From the NCBI GenBank assembly GCA_031264545.1, contig JAISDV010000087.1, positions 1 to 13,954 on the forward strand: a stretch of DNA of 13,954 nt, given 5' to 3'. The first letter of the stretch is position 1, and every line of letters starts with the position of its first letter. Positions 5,883 through 13,205 of this stretch are shown piece after piece. Source of the DNA: Oscillospiraceae bacterium. Its GTDB lineage: Bacteria > Bacillota > Clostridia > Oscillospirales > Oscillospiraceae. The notes under the pieces are model-generated. The model worked only from the letters and a program-made list of their open reading frames with translations, did no database searches and was not told the DNA's origin. Both the position numbers and the translations under genes were made by a program.

Positions 5883-7088
5883 ATGGAGACACGGGAGCTG
5901 AGTGATAATATAGCGGCTGCGGCGGAGATACTGGCCGCCGGCGGGCTTGTCGCCGTCCCGACGGAGACGGTCTACGGCCTTGCCGCCAATGGCTTTGACG
6001 GAGACGCCGTCGCCAAAATTTACGCGCTCAAGGGCAGAGCGGAGGATAAGCCCCTGAGCCTCATGGTCAAGGGCACAGAGGCTTTCGGTGCGCTGTGCGA
6101 GGCCGTGCCGAAGGCGGCGTACCTGCTGGCCGATATTTTTTGGCCGGGACCGCTGACGATCGTGTTAAAAGCAAAAAATACCGTTCCCGGTATCGTCAGG
6201 GCCGGGGGGGGAACCGTCGGCCTGAGATGCCCCGACCACCCGAAGCTCAGGCAGTTGCTCGAAGCGGCCGCTTTCCCGCTCGCCGCGCCCTCGGCCAATC
6301 TGTCCGGGGAGAAAAGCCCGGTGAGCGCGGAGTGTGTCCGGCGCTGCTTTGACGGGAAAATCGCGGGTATAATAGACGGCGGCGTCTGCGTGCTGGGACG
6401 GGAATCCACTGTTATAGACCTTTCAAAAACGCCGTATACGGTGCTGCGGGAGGGCGCGGTTCCATCGGAGGACATCTTCAATGCGCTTACGGCGTCCCTT
6501 ACCCTCATCGGCATTACCGGCGGAACAGGCAGCGGAAAAACCACGGCGCTGAACGTTATTCGGGAAATGTGCGGGCTGATCATTGACGCGGACGCGGTGT
6601 ATCACAGGCTGCTTGCCGAGAGCGCGCCGATGCATGAGGCCCTGGATGCGCGCTTTCCCGGTGCGATTCCGCCCGGCAACCACGACACAAAGGCGCTGGG
6701 ACAGATCGTTTTTTCTGACCCGGACGCCCTGCGCGACCTCAACGCGATCACGCACCGCTTCGTCGGCGAAGAAATCGGCAGGCTGCTTTCGGACTGGGCA
6801 AGACGGGGAAATACGCTTGCCGCCATAGACGCTATAGCCCTGATCGAGAGCAAAATCGGCGCGGTCTGTCGGGCTACGGTCGGCATTATCGCCCCGCGGG
6901 AAACGCGGATCACGCGGCTGATGGTGCGCGAGGGTCTTTCCCGCGCCTATGCCGAGCTGCGTATATCCGCCCAGAAGCCCGACAGCTTTTTTGTGCAAAA
7001 CTGCGACTATACCGTCATAAATGACGGTACGCAGTGTGATTTCGGGCATAAATGCAAAGAACTATTTGAAGATATTATAAGGAGCTAA
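5883..7088 (+). CDS. Fusion: threonylcarbamoyl-AMP synthase (TsaC/Sua5) + dephospho-CoA kinase (CoaE)
   Basis: One 401-residue reading frame carries two enzymes. Residues 1 to about 200 are a YrdC/TsaC domain: VAVPTETVYGLAANG (23-37), the K50-R52 nucleotide-binding pair, PSANLSGEKSP (136-146), and ESTVIDL with LREG near its end. It makes threonylcarbamoyl-adenylate for the t6A37 modification of ANN-decoding tRNAs. Residues about 205-401 are dephospho-CoA kinase, the last step of CoA synthesis: Walker A GITGGTGSGKTT (210-221), DADAVYH (235-241), LNAITH (286-291), the RITRLMVREGLS lid region and a Q364 segment. No in-frame ATG or Shine-Dalgarno starts the second domain, so it is a true fusion in this assembly. 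The start has GGAG eight bases upstream. The CoaE part takes the place of the C-terminal Sua5 domain of long-form enzymes. The next gene begins three bases after the stop. Confidence 0.93.
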   Translation: METRELSDNIAAAAEILAAGGLVAVPTETVYGLAANGFDGDAVAKIYALKGRAEDKPLSLMVKGTEAFGALCEAVPKAAYLLADIFWPGPLTIVLKAKNTVPGIVRAGGGTVGLRCPDHPKLRQLLEAAAFPLAAPSANLSGEKSPVSAECVRRCFDGKIAGIIDGGVCVLGRESTVIDLSKTPYTVLREGAVPSEDIFNALTASLTLIGITGGTGSGKTTALNVIREMCGLIIDADAVYHRLLAESAPMHEALDARFPGAIPPGNHDTKALGQIVFSDPDALRDLNAITHRFVGEEIGRLLSDWARRGNTLAAIDAIALIESKIGAVCRATVGIIAPRETRITRLMVREGLSRAYAELRISAQKPDSFFVQNCDYTVINDGTQCDFGHKCKELFEDIIRS

Positions 7089-7091
7089 GAT

Positions 7092-8486
7092 ATGGATAAG
7101 GAAAAATCCCCGAGAAAAGACAGGCTTTTTTATGAGCAGAAAAACGGGCATCTTCTGATCGACAAGAAGGAAGCGGCGCGCGTCGAAAGCTACTGCAAGG
7201 GATATATGGACTTTCTGGACGCGGCCAGAACGGAGCGCGAGGCCGTCAGAGAGGGCATCAGGCTGGCTGAGGCAAAAGGCTTTGTCCCCTATAAAGCGGG
7301 AATGAAAATCGCGCCCGGAATGAAGCTCTACCACGCCAACAGAGGCAAGGCGCTGCTGCTTGCGGTTATCGGCACAAAACCGCTCTCGGAAGGCTCCGTA
7401 ATCGCTGCGGCGCATGTCGACAGCCCGCGTCTCGATCTCAAGCAGCTTCCCGTCTATGAGGACAGCCATATCTGCTATTTCAAGACGCATTATTACGGCG
7501 GGGTCAAGAAATACCAGTGGCTGACGATTCCGCTCGAGCTGCACGGCGTCATCGCGCTCAAAAACGGTGAAACGCTGGACATCTGCATCGGCCGGGACAA
7601 GGCGGATCCCATTTTTCAGATAAGCGATCTCCTGCCGCATCTGGCAAAGGATCAGCGAAAAAAGAGCTCTGAGGAATTCGTTCCGGGTGAAAACCTCAAT
7701 CTGATCGCGGGTACGATCCCGGACAGCGAGGAGGTCGGGGACAGAGTTAAGCTTGCGGTGATGGCGCTGCTCAACCGGAAATACGGCATCATTGAGGAGG
7801 ATTTCCTTTCGGCTGAGCTTTCGGCCGTACCTGCTTTTGAGACCCGCGAGGCGGGGCTTGACAGAAGCCTGATCGCCGGCTACGGCCACGACGACCGCGT
7901 CTGCGCCTATGCCGAGCTTGCGGCCATCTTTGAGACGGAAAATCCTGAAAAGACCGCCGTTTGTATTCTTGCGGATAAAGAGGAGATCGGTTCCGAAGGC
8001 GTTACCGGCATGAAGAGCAGGGCCTTCGAGCGCTTTATGGACGCGCTCTGCGACGCTCAGGGCGCCAAGCTCTCCGACTGCTTTGCAAACAGCCTTTGTA
8101 TTTCCGCCGATGTGGTCAACGCTTTCGACCCCGTTTATCCGGAGGTCTCGGAAAAGCGGAACGCCGCGCAGATCAACTGCGGCATAAGCCTGTGCAAGGT
8201 CAGCGGCCACGGCGGAAAATCCGGTTCGAGTGACGCTTCCGCGGAGTTGGTCGCGCGCCTGCGCAGGATTTTCGCCGACAACGCGGTCGTCTGGCAGATG
8301 GCTGAGCTGGGCAAGGTCGACCAGGGCGGCGGCGGTACCGTTGCGGTGTATATGGCCGAGCGCAATATCGATACGATCGACGCGGGCGTGCCCGTGCTCT
8401 CGATGCACGCGCCCTGCGAGACGGTCTCGAAGCTCGACTGCTATATGACCTATAAGGGTATCAAAGCCGTGTACGGCGAAAAGTAA
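7092..8486 (+). CDS. M18-family zinc aminopeptidase
   Basis: A 464-residue cytoplasmic metallo-aminopeptidase of the M18 family (aspartyl aminopeptidase/aminopeptidase I type), which removes N-terminal, often acidic, residues from peptides. Metal-site and catalytic motifs occur in family order: AAAHVDSPRLDLK (H108, D110), GYGHDDRVCAYA (bridging Asp in 266-268), DKEEIGSEG (E297, E298), ISADVVNAFDP (D340) and VLSMHAPCETVSKLD (H439). Length and order match complete family members. AAGGAG ends seven bases before the ATG, and the gene starts three bases after the fused tsaC-coaE gene, so it is the last gene of the prfA operon. A strong terminator follows within 10 bases of the stop. No signal peptide is seen. 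Confidence 0.93.
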   Translation: MDKEKSPRKDRLFYEQKNGHLLIDKKEAARVESYCKGYMDFLDAARTEREAVREGIRLAEAKGFVPYKAGMKIAPGMKLYHANRGKALLLAVIGTKPLSEGSVIAAAHVDSPRLDLKQLPVYEDSHICYFKTHYYGGVKKYQWLTIPLELHGVIALKNGETLDICIGRDKADPIFQISDLLPHLAKDQRKKSSEEFVPGENLNLIAGTIPDSEEVGDRVKLAVMALLNRKYGIIEEDFLSAELSAVPAFETREAGLDRSLIAGYGHDDRVCAYAELAAIFETENPEKTAVCILADKEEIGSEGVTGMKSRAFERFMDALCDAQGAKLSDCFANSLCISADVVNAFDPVYPEVSEKRNAAQINCGISLCKVSGHGGKSGSSDASAELVARLRRIFADNAVVWQMAELGKVDQGGGGTVAVYMAERNIDTIDAGVPVLSMHAPCETVSKLDCYMTYKGIKAVYGEK

Positions 8487-8493
8487 CTCTTAT

Positions 8494-8540
8494 AAAATCC
8501 CCCATTTCTGCAAAGACTAAAGCAGAAACGGGGGATTTTT
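8494..8540 (+). terminator. Intrinsic terminator of the prfA operon, overlapping the tepA ribosome binding site
   Basis: Arms 8494-8511 and 8522-8539 pair over 10 and 7 bp, interrupted by one A/C mismatch (8504/8529), with a 10-base loop and TTTTT at 8536-8540. The GGGGG of the 3' arm (8530-8534) is seven bases before the ATG at 8542 and is the only visible Shine-Dalgarno for the next gene. Confidence 0.9.
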
Positions 8541-8541
8541 A

Positions 8542-9261
8542 ATGCAGCGATTTACAGCCAGGGGAAATGAAAAAAAACGGGAGGAAGCGCAGCTCGCCGA
8601 GGGTGTGAACAGCTTCGGCAGCGCGCTTGTCGGCCAGGGACAGAGTCTGATACACTGCCTGACCATCGTCGGCCAGGTCGAGGGACACCAGCTGCTCAGC
8701 GAGAACGCAAAAACGACCAAATACGAGCATGTCATGCCCATCATTGCGGCGGTTGAGGAAAGCCGCGATATCCGGGCGCTTTTGGTTCTGGTGAATACCG
8801 CCGGCGGCGACGTCGAGGCCGGGCTTGCGATCGCGGAGCTGATCGCGGGAATGAAAAAGCCGACCGCCTCGATCGTGCTGGGCGGCGGGCACTCGATCGG
8901 CGTTCCGCTGGCCGTGGCCGCGAAAAAAAGCTATATCGCGCCCTCCGCGGCGATGACCATTCATCCTGTGCGGCTCAACGGAGTCGTTATCGCGGTTCCG
9001 CAGAGCTTCAATTATTTTCAGAGGACGCAGGAGCGCGTTGTGAAATTCATCATCAGCAATTCCCGTATCACGCGGGAAAAGCTGCTGGATTATATGCTGC
9101 GGACAAGCGAACTCGCCAACGATGTCGGAAGCGTGGTCGATGCGGAGGACGCGGTAGCCTGCGGCCTGATCGACTGCGTCGGCTCGCTCTCGGGCGCGCT
9201 GGATTACCTCCATGCGGAAATATCGAAGGCGGCGGGTGTCCGAGAGGACAATACGGACTAA
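8542..9261 (+). CDS. tepA: TepA-type ClpP-like serine protease (translocation-enhancing protein family)
   Basis: A 239-residue member of the crotonase-fold ClpP-like family, close in sequence to Bacillus TepA (YmfB), reported to promote protein translocation and pre-protein processing. Family-defining stretches are HCLTIVGQVEGH (38-49), TTKYEHVMP (58-66), LVNTAGGDVEAGLAI (83-97), VLGGGHSIGVPLAV (112-125) with nucleophile S118, and MTIHPVRLNG (138-147) with catalytic H141. The third triad residue would be near N193-D194. There is no export signal. The ATG at 8542 is the only good in-frame start; an ATG at 8567 behind AGGGG is out of frame. The start lies one base past the U-tract of the upstream terminator, so expression must come from read-through or from a promoter inside the aminopeptidase gene, which I could not identify. 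It converges on degV with only 10 bases between stops. Confidence 0.9.
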   Translation: MQRFTARGNEKKREEAQLAEGVNSFGSALVGQGQSLIHCLTIVGQVEGHQLLSENAKTTKYEHVMPIIAAVEESRDIRALLVLVNTAGGDVEAGLAIAELIAGMKKPTASIVLGGGHSIGVPLAVAAKKSYIAPSAAMTIHPVRLNGVVIAVPQSFNYFQRTQERVVKFIISNSRITREKLLDYMLRTSELANDVGSVVDAEDAVACGLIDCVGSLSGALDYLHAEISKAAGVREDNTD

Positions 9262-9271
9262 GAATCTGTAT

Positions 9272-10147
9272 TTACAGCCTTTTCGCCGCAAGGAAAAACA
9301 ATGCGACGGTCCCCGGGCCGGCATGCGAGCCGACGACCGGGCCGATAGGGTTGATGACGATCCGTGTCACGCCGAGCGTTTCGCGCACGCGCTCCGCGAC
9401 ATATTCCGCATCCTGCAGGGCGTCGCCGTGGCTGATAAACACGGTCTGTGAGGCGGGCTCGACTGCCGTCCTCTTCATATGGGCGACCAACGCATCAAGG
9501 CTGTTTCTGCGCCCGCGCACCTTGTCGACGGGAATCAGGTGTCCCTCGTCGTCAACGTGAAGGACAGGCTTGATGCTGAGCGCGGTCCCGACGAGGGCGG
9601 AGACGCCTGAGACGCGGCCGCCGCGCTTTAAATGATTGAGATCGTCCACTGTGAACCAGTGGGCGAGATGAAGCCTGTTTTCCATTACCCACGCGGCAAG
9701 CGCGTCGACATCGAGGCCTTCCTCTTTCTTCCGGACGGCGTGCCAGACGAGCAGGCCTTCGCCCATGGAGGCGGCGAGCGTATCGACCGCGGCGACCTTC
9801 CTGCCCGGGAATTCCGCCCTTAGCTCCTCGGCAGCCAGGCGGGCCGAATCGTAGGTGCTCGAAAGCCCCGAGGAAAAGCCGAGATAGAGCACGTCCAGTC
9901 CTTCGGCGAGATAGGGCTTGGCCGCATCCTTGAATACTTCGCCGTTTACCTGAGCGGTCGTGGAGGCCTTCCCCGAGCGAAGCAGCTCGTAAAAGGCGTG
10001 CGAGGAGAGGTGTTTCTCGTCGGGCGTGTTCAGATAGTCCCGGCCATCGACCGTGAAATGCATCGGTATCACGTGAAGGCCGAGATCGTCGACCATCCCC
10101 TGGGGCAGGTCCGAGGTCGAGTCGGTGATGATTTTGTAATCGTTCAC
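9272..10147 (-). CDS. DegV-family fatty-acid-binding protein
   Basis: A 291-residue DegV (FakB-like) protein. Family members bind a fatty acid and, with the kinase FakA, present it for phosphorylation so that exogenous fatty acids enter phospholipid synthesis. Visible motifs are IITDSTSDLP (6-15), HVIPMHFTVDG (25-35), ASTTAQVN (61-68, in place of the usual TSQPS), LGFSSGLSSTYDSA (89-102), LNHLKRGGRVSG, and IGPVVGSHAGPGTVALFF near the C-terminus. The start codon is GTG at 10147, chosen because AAGGAG lies about nine bases upstream and the product begins at the family's usual position. No fakA is in view. A promoter of its own lies at 10183-10191 and a terminator separates it from the upstream amt gene, so it is monocistronic. 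Confidence 0.93.
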   Translation of the reverse strand: MNDYKIITDSTSDLPQGMVDDLGLHVIPMHFTVDGRDYLNTPDEKHLSSHAFYELLRSGKASTTAQVNGEVFKDAAKPYLAEGLDVLYLGFSSGLSSTYDSARLAAEELRAEFPGRKVAAVDTLAASMGEGLLVWHAVRKKEEGLDVDALAAWVMENRLHLAHWFTVDDLNHLKRGGRVSGVSALVGTALSIKPVLHVDDEGHLIPVDKVRGRRNSLDALVAHMKRTAVEPASQTVFISHGDALQDAEYVAERVRETLGVTRIVINPIGPVVGSHAGPGTVALFFLAAKRL

Positions 10148-10182
10148 GGGCTATGTCTCCTTACATCGGTATGTCTTTTGTC

Positions 10183-10191
10183 AGTATAACA
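10183..10191 (-). promoter_or_regulatory. Extended -10 promoter for the DegV gene
   Basis: On the minus strand the sequence reads TGT-TATACT (10191-10183), a good extended -10 element. The hexamer 17 bases further upstream (TGGATT) is a poor -35, as is common with extended -10 promoters. The leader to the GTG at 10147 would be about 30 bases. Confidence 0.55.
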
Positions 10192-10245
10192 CAAAGTTAC
10201 CCAATAATCCATAGGCACCTTGCCAAAAAACTGCGGCAAACGGGC

Positions 10246-10298
10246 AAAAAACAGAGCCGGCGGGCAGCGGAAAGCGCTGCACGCAGACTCCGTTTTTT
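10246..10298 (-). terminator. Terminator after the amt-PII gene
   Basis: On the minus strand, AAAAAAC (10298-10292) pairs with GTTTTTT (10252-10246) at the base of a long hairpin. Its inner stem is GCAGCG/CGCTGC around a CTTTC loop, with small internal mismatches. The symmetric A- and T-tracts let it work on both strands. It stands between the amt stop (10357) and the degV promoter. Confidence 0.8.
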
Positions 10299-10356
10299 CT
10301 TTTATCGGGGATCCTCGCGGGGAAAAACGCGCGGGAGTGCTTAGGACGTAAAAAGG

Positions 10357-12153
10357 CTATTCGACGTCCTGGAGCGCGTCGTAGCCTTCCTCGCCCGTCC
10401 GCACCTTAACGACGTTTTCAACGTCATAGACGAAGACCTTGCCGTCGCCGATGTGTCCGGTGTAAAGCACGCGTTTCGCCGCTTCGATAACAGTCCGGAC
10501 GGGAACCGCGCTCACGACGATCTCGATCTTGATTTTTGGCAGGAGGTTCGTTTCAAATTCCACGCCGCGGTAATATTCAGTCGTGCCGCCCTGAATACCG
10601 TAGCCGAGGACATTTGTGACCGTCATTCCGGTTATACCGATCTTATCCATGGCATCCTTGAGCGCCTCGAGCCGGATCTGCTTGGTGATGATCTCCACTT
10701 TCGTCAGCTTAACGCCGCCTGCGGGCGCCGGACTGCTGACGACCGTGACCGGGACGGCCTGTTCGACGGGAACGGCCGGCGCGGCAACGGGTGCGGACAG
10801 AGATTCCGGGGCGGCGCCGAGCGCCGCCAGCTTCTGTCCCGGCAGGGAGTATTCGCCCGTGTAGTCGATGGTCGCGAAATCGGGATAACCCTTCTGGCCA
10901 TGCTCTCCGATATCCAAGCCCTCGAGCTCCTCCTGCGCGGAGACACGGAGACCCAGCGTGGCCTTGATGGCGTACCAGATGATACAGGTTGCCGCAGCAG
11001 TGAAAGCGGCGACGCATAGGATGCCAAACGCCTGCTTTCCGAGCAGGGCAAGACCGCCGCCGAAGAAAAGGCCGTTCGGGCTGCTGATTCCGCCAATACC
11101 GTCCTGCGCGAACAGGCCGACAAAAAGCGTTCCGAGCACGCCGTGCACCAGATGCACAGACAGCGCGCCGACCGGGTCGTCGATCTTGATCCGGTCGAAG
11201 AACATGACGGCAAAAACCACGAGCACGCCTGAGATCGCGCCGATTATCAGGGAGCTGGACACGCTCACAAAAGCGCAGCAGGGCGTGATGGCGACAAGGC
11301 CGGCGAGCAGACCGTTGATCGACATACCGAGATCGGGCTTGCCGATCACGAGCCAGGAGGCTGCGGTCGCCGTAAGAACGGCAATCACGCCCGAGGTGTT
11401 GGTGACGACGAGGATATGGGAAATACTCGTCGGCTCGGCGGCCATCGTGGAGCCGGGATTAAAGCCGAACCAACCCAGCCAGAGGACGAAGGCGCCGATC
11501 GTCGCAAGGCCCATATTATGTCCGGGTATGGGGTGTATCCTGCCGTCCTTTGTGTATTTTCCGAGGCGCGGACCGAGGATGATCGCACCGGTCAGCGCCG
11601 CCCAGCCGCCGACGGAGTGGACGACGGAGCCGCCCGCAAAGTCCAGCATACCGAGCTGTGCGAGAAAGCCGCCGCCCCAGATCCAGTGTCCTACAATGGG
11701 GTAAACGAGCAGAGTCAGGAAAAACGAAAACACGATGAAGGAAATGTATTTGACGCGCTCGGCGACCGTGCCGGAAACGATGGTTGCGGCCGTGCCGCAG
11801 AAAACGAGCTGGAAAAAGAATTTCGCCCAGAAAGGAATCCCGGTCCAGGAAATCGCCGAATACACGCCCCGATAGGCGTCTCCCGTGGCCGGGGAGTTGT
11901 CGGCTCCGCTCGCGAAGAACAGGCCCTTGAGTCCCATAAAACCGCTGCCGTCGCCGAACATCAGTCCCCAGCCAAGCAGCAGGAAGCCGAGTGAGGATAT
12001 TGCGAAAACGATGAAGTTTTTCGAGAGGATGTTAACAACGTTTTTCTGCCGGGTAAGACCCGTCTCCACCGAGGCAAAGCCGAGATTCATAAAGAATACC
12101 AGCATACCCGCAAGGAGCACCCAAATTGTGTCGAGAATGACTTTAGTGTCCAT
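10357..12153 (-). CDS. amt: Ammonium transporter fused to a C-terminal PII (GlnB/GlnK) domain
   Basis: A 598-residue membrane protein. Residues 1 to about 405 form an Amt channel with about 11 hydrophobic segments. The twin histidines of the pore are H179 (DFAGGSVVHSVGG) and H337 (VHLVHGVLG), and the conserved Asp is D171. The cytoplasmic tail ELEGLDIGEHGQKGYPDF (409-426) is typical of Amt. After an Ala/Pro/Val-rich linker (about 445-480), residues 481-593 are a PII domain: GITGMTVTNV (506-515), T-loop with Q521, Y528 and K540, GDGKVFV (569-575) and VRTGEE (584-589). PII proteins sense ATP/ADP and 2-oxoglutarate and plug Amt channels. The classical uridylylated Tyr51 is F533. I placed the start at 12153 because GAGAGG lies nine bases upstream and the protein then begins at the first membrane helix; the frame is open to 12246 but that extension is unlike Amt. 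Confidence 0.95.
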   Translation of the reverse strand: MDTKVILDTIWVLLAGMLVFFMNLGFASVETGLTRQKNVVNILSKNFIVFAISSLGFLLLGWGLMFGDGSGFMGLKGLFFASGADNSPATGDAYRGVYSAISWTGIPFWAKFFFQLVFCGTAATIVSGTVAERVKYISFIVFSFFLTLLVYPIVGHWIWGGGFLAQLGMLDFAGGSVVHSVGGWAALTGAIILGPRLGKYTKDGRIHPIPGHNMGLATIGAFVLWLGWFGFNPGSTMAAEPTSISHILVVTNTSGVIAVLTATAASWLVIGKPDLGMSINGLLAGLVAITPCCAFVSVSSSLIIGAISGVLVVFAVMFFDRIKIDDPVGALSVHLVHGVLGTLFVGLFAQDGIGGISSPNGLFFGGGLALLGKQAFGILCVAAFTAAATCIIWYAIKATLGLRVSAQEELEGLDIGEHGQKGYPDFATIDYTGEYSLPGQKLAALGAAPESLSAPVAAPAVPVEQAVPVTVVSSPAPAGGVKLTKVEIITKQIRLEALKDAMDKIGITGMTVTNVLGYGIQGGTTEYYRGVEFETNLLPKIKIEIVVSAVPVRTVIEAAKRVLYTGHIGDGKVFVYDVENVVKVRTGEEGYDALQDVE

Positions 12154-12215
12154 ATAATACGACCTCTCTTCAAAAAAATATGTTCGTTGAGTGCGCCCGG
12201 CCGAGCGTAAAACGC

Positions 12216-12264
12216 AACGGCAACAAGGATGCTGTGGCGTGAGCACAACATCCTTGTTGCCGTT
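12216..12264 (-). promoter_or_regulatory. 5' leader stem-loop of the amt mRNA (16-bp perfect inverted repeat)
   Basis: Arms 12216-12231 and 12249-12264 are perfectly complementary over 16 bp. After one mismatch, TGTG/CACA adds 4 more bp around a 7-base loop. It begins at the position where transcription from the amt promoter should start and leaves about 60 bases before the ATG. No U-tract follows directly, so it is not a simple attenuator. It could be an mRNA-stabilising 5' hairpin, a protein-binding RNA element, or a DNA operator overlapping the start site. Confidence 0.65.
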
Positions 12265-12273
12265 ATTGTCTGA

Positions 12274-12302
12274 ATTTTAATATATTGCCGCGCCCGTGTC
12301 AA
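12274..12302 (-). promoter_or_regulatory. Consensus sigma-A promoter of amt
   Basis: On the minus strand TTGACA (12302-12297) is followed after 17 bases by TAAAAT (12279-12274). Initiation is expected near 12267, giving a leader of about 115 bases. Confidence 0.75.
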
Positions 12303-12341
12303 TAAGCGGCGAAAAATTTGATACTTTTCAATATGAGACAA

Positions 12342-12398
12342 AGCGGATCTATGCTGATTTTATGGCACTTTTATTGTATTTTTTTGGAAAAATCCGCT
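12342..12398. repeat. Inverted repeat downstream of the SDR gene
   Basis: AGCGGAT (12342-12348) and ATCCGCT (12392-12398) are inverted repeats separated by 43 AT-rich bases, just after the SDR stop and upstream of the amt promoter. On the minus strand the second arm is followed by only a weak U-tract (TTTGTCT), so it is at best a poor terminator. Confidence 0.3.
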
Positions 12399-12416
12399 GA
12401 GGACCGAGCTGCGGGT

Positions 12417-13205
12417 CTAGCTGTAAAGCTTTCCGACCAGGCGGTTGCATAAATTTACCGGCAGGATTTTGGCGATCGTCACAAAGAATTTATACTTGCT
12501 TCCCACCGTGTATAGGACCTTTGGCCGCTTTTTTCGCGCCGCGCGAAGGAGCACTCCGGCAACTTGGTCCGGACTCATGCCGGAAAGCTCGTCCTTTTCC
12601 ATCGCGGAAACAGCCCGCCTGACCGCTTCCCCATAAAGCGCTTCGCCAGACTCGCTCTTCTCACGCGCCGCCGTGAAGCCGGTGTGCGTGTCGCCGGGCA
12701 TGACCGCACAGACCCGGATTCCGAAGGGACGCAGCTCATTGGCCAGCGCGAGAGTCAGCGCGTTTACGGCAGCCTTTGTCGCGGAATAAAAGGCCTGGAA
12801 AGGGATGGACAATGGGGCGGCAACCGAGCTGAGGTTGATGATGCGGGCACCCGGCGTCTGCCGGAGATAGGGCAGCGCTTCCTTGCAGCAGAGGAAGGTT
12901 CCAAAGAAATTGACGTCGAAGATACGGCGTGCCTGTACCTCGTCCGTGAATTCTATCGCGCCGGAGATACCCATGCCCGCATTATTGACAAGAACGTCCA
13001 GGCGGCGCGTCTGCCGGAAAATCTCCGCGAAGGCGGCTCTGAGCTCGTCGGGCCTGGTGATGTCCGCCGTGATATGGGTTACGCCATTTTCGTTCTTCCC
13101 CGTGCGGCTGAGCTCGTATACGGCATAGGCGTTTCTCGCAAAGAGCGCGGCGGCGCTTTTTCCAATACCGCTGCTCCCGCCGGTTATCACAACTACATTG
13201 CCCAT
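12417..13205 (-). CDS. Short-chain dehydrogenase/reductase (SDR), classical type
   Basis: A 262-residue NAD(P)H-dependent oxidoreductase with a Rossmann fold. It shows TGGSSGIG (8-15, cofactor loop), ADIT (47-50), NNAG (74-77), N99, catalytic S127 in INLSSVAA, and Y140-SAT-K144. The N-terminal VVVITGGSSGIGK is also the form seen in 3-ketodihydrosphingosine reductases, but many classical SDRs share it. The ATG at 13205 overlaps the end of the upstream oxoamine synthase gene by 13 bases and has GAGG five bases upstream, inside that gene, so the two are translationally coupled. The context suggests it reduces the keto group of the product made by its neighbour (inference). A general 3-oxoacyl or sugar reductase role cannot be excluded. 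It ends 118 bases before the amt promoter. Confidence 0.9.
   Translation of the reverse strand: MGNVVVITGGSSGIGKSAAALFARNAYAVYELSRTGKNENGVTHITADITRPDELRAAFAEIFRQTRRLDVLVNNAGMGISGAIEFTDEVQARRIFDVNFFGTFLCCKEALPYLRQTPGARIINLSSVAAPLSIPFQAFYSATKAAVNALTLALANELRPFGIRVCAVMPGDTHTGFTAAREKSESGEALYGEAVRRAVSAMEKDELSGMSPDQVAGVLLRAARKKRPKVLYTVGSKYKFFVTIAKILPVNLCNRLVGKLYS

Noticed and set aside
7062..8408. 448-residue open frame on the minus strand opposite the M18 aminopeptidase
   Set aside because: The plus-strand gene has clear catalytic motifs, a ribosome binding site and operon context. The antisense frame has no recognisable domain and its openness follows from GC-rich codon structure.
12154..12246. 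N-terminal extension of the Amt-PII protein starting at 12246
   Set aside because: The extra 31 residues are Cys/Arg-rich and unlike any Amt start. They overlap the leader hairpin, and the ATG at 12153 has a proper Shine-Dalgarno and begins at the first membrane helix.
12216..12264. ANTAR-type antitermination element or simple attenuator in the amt leader
   Set aside because: There are not two small hexaloop hairpins with the conserved A and G, and no U-tract directly follows the stem.
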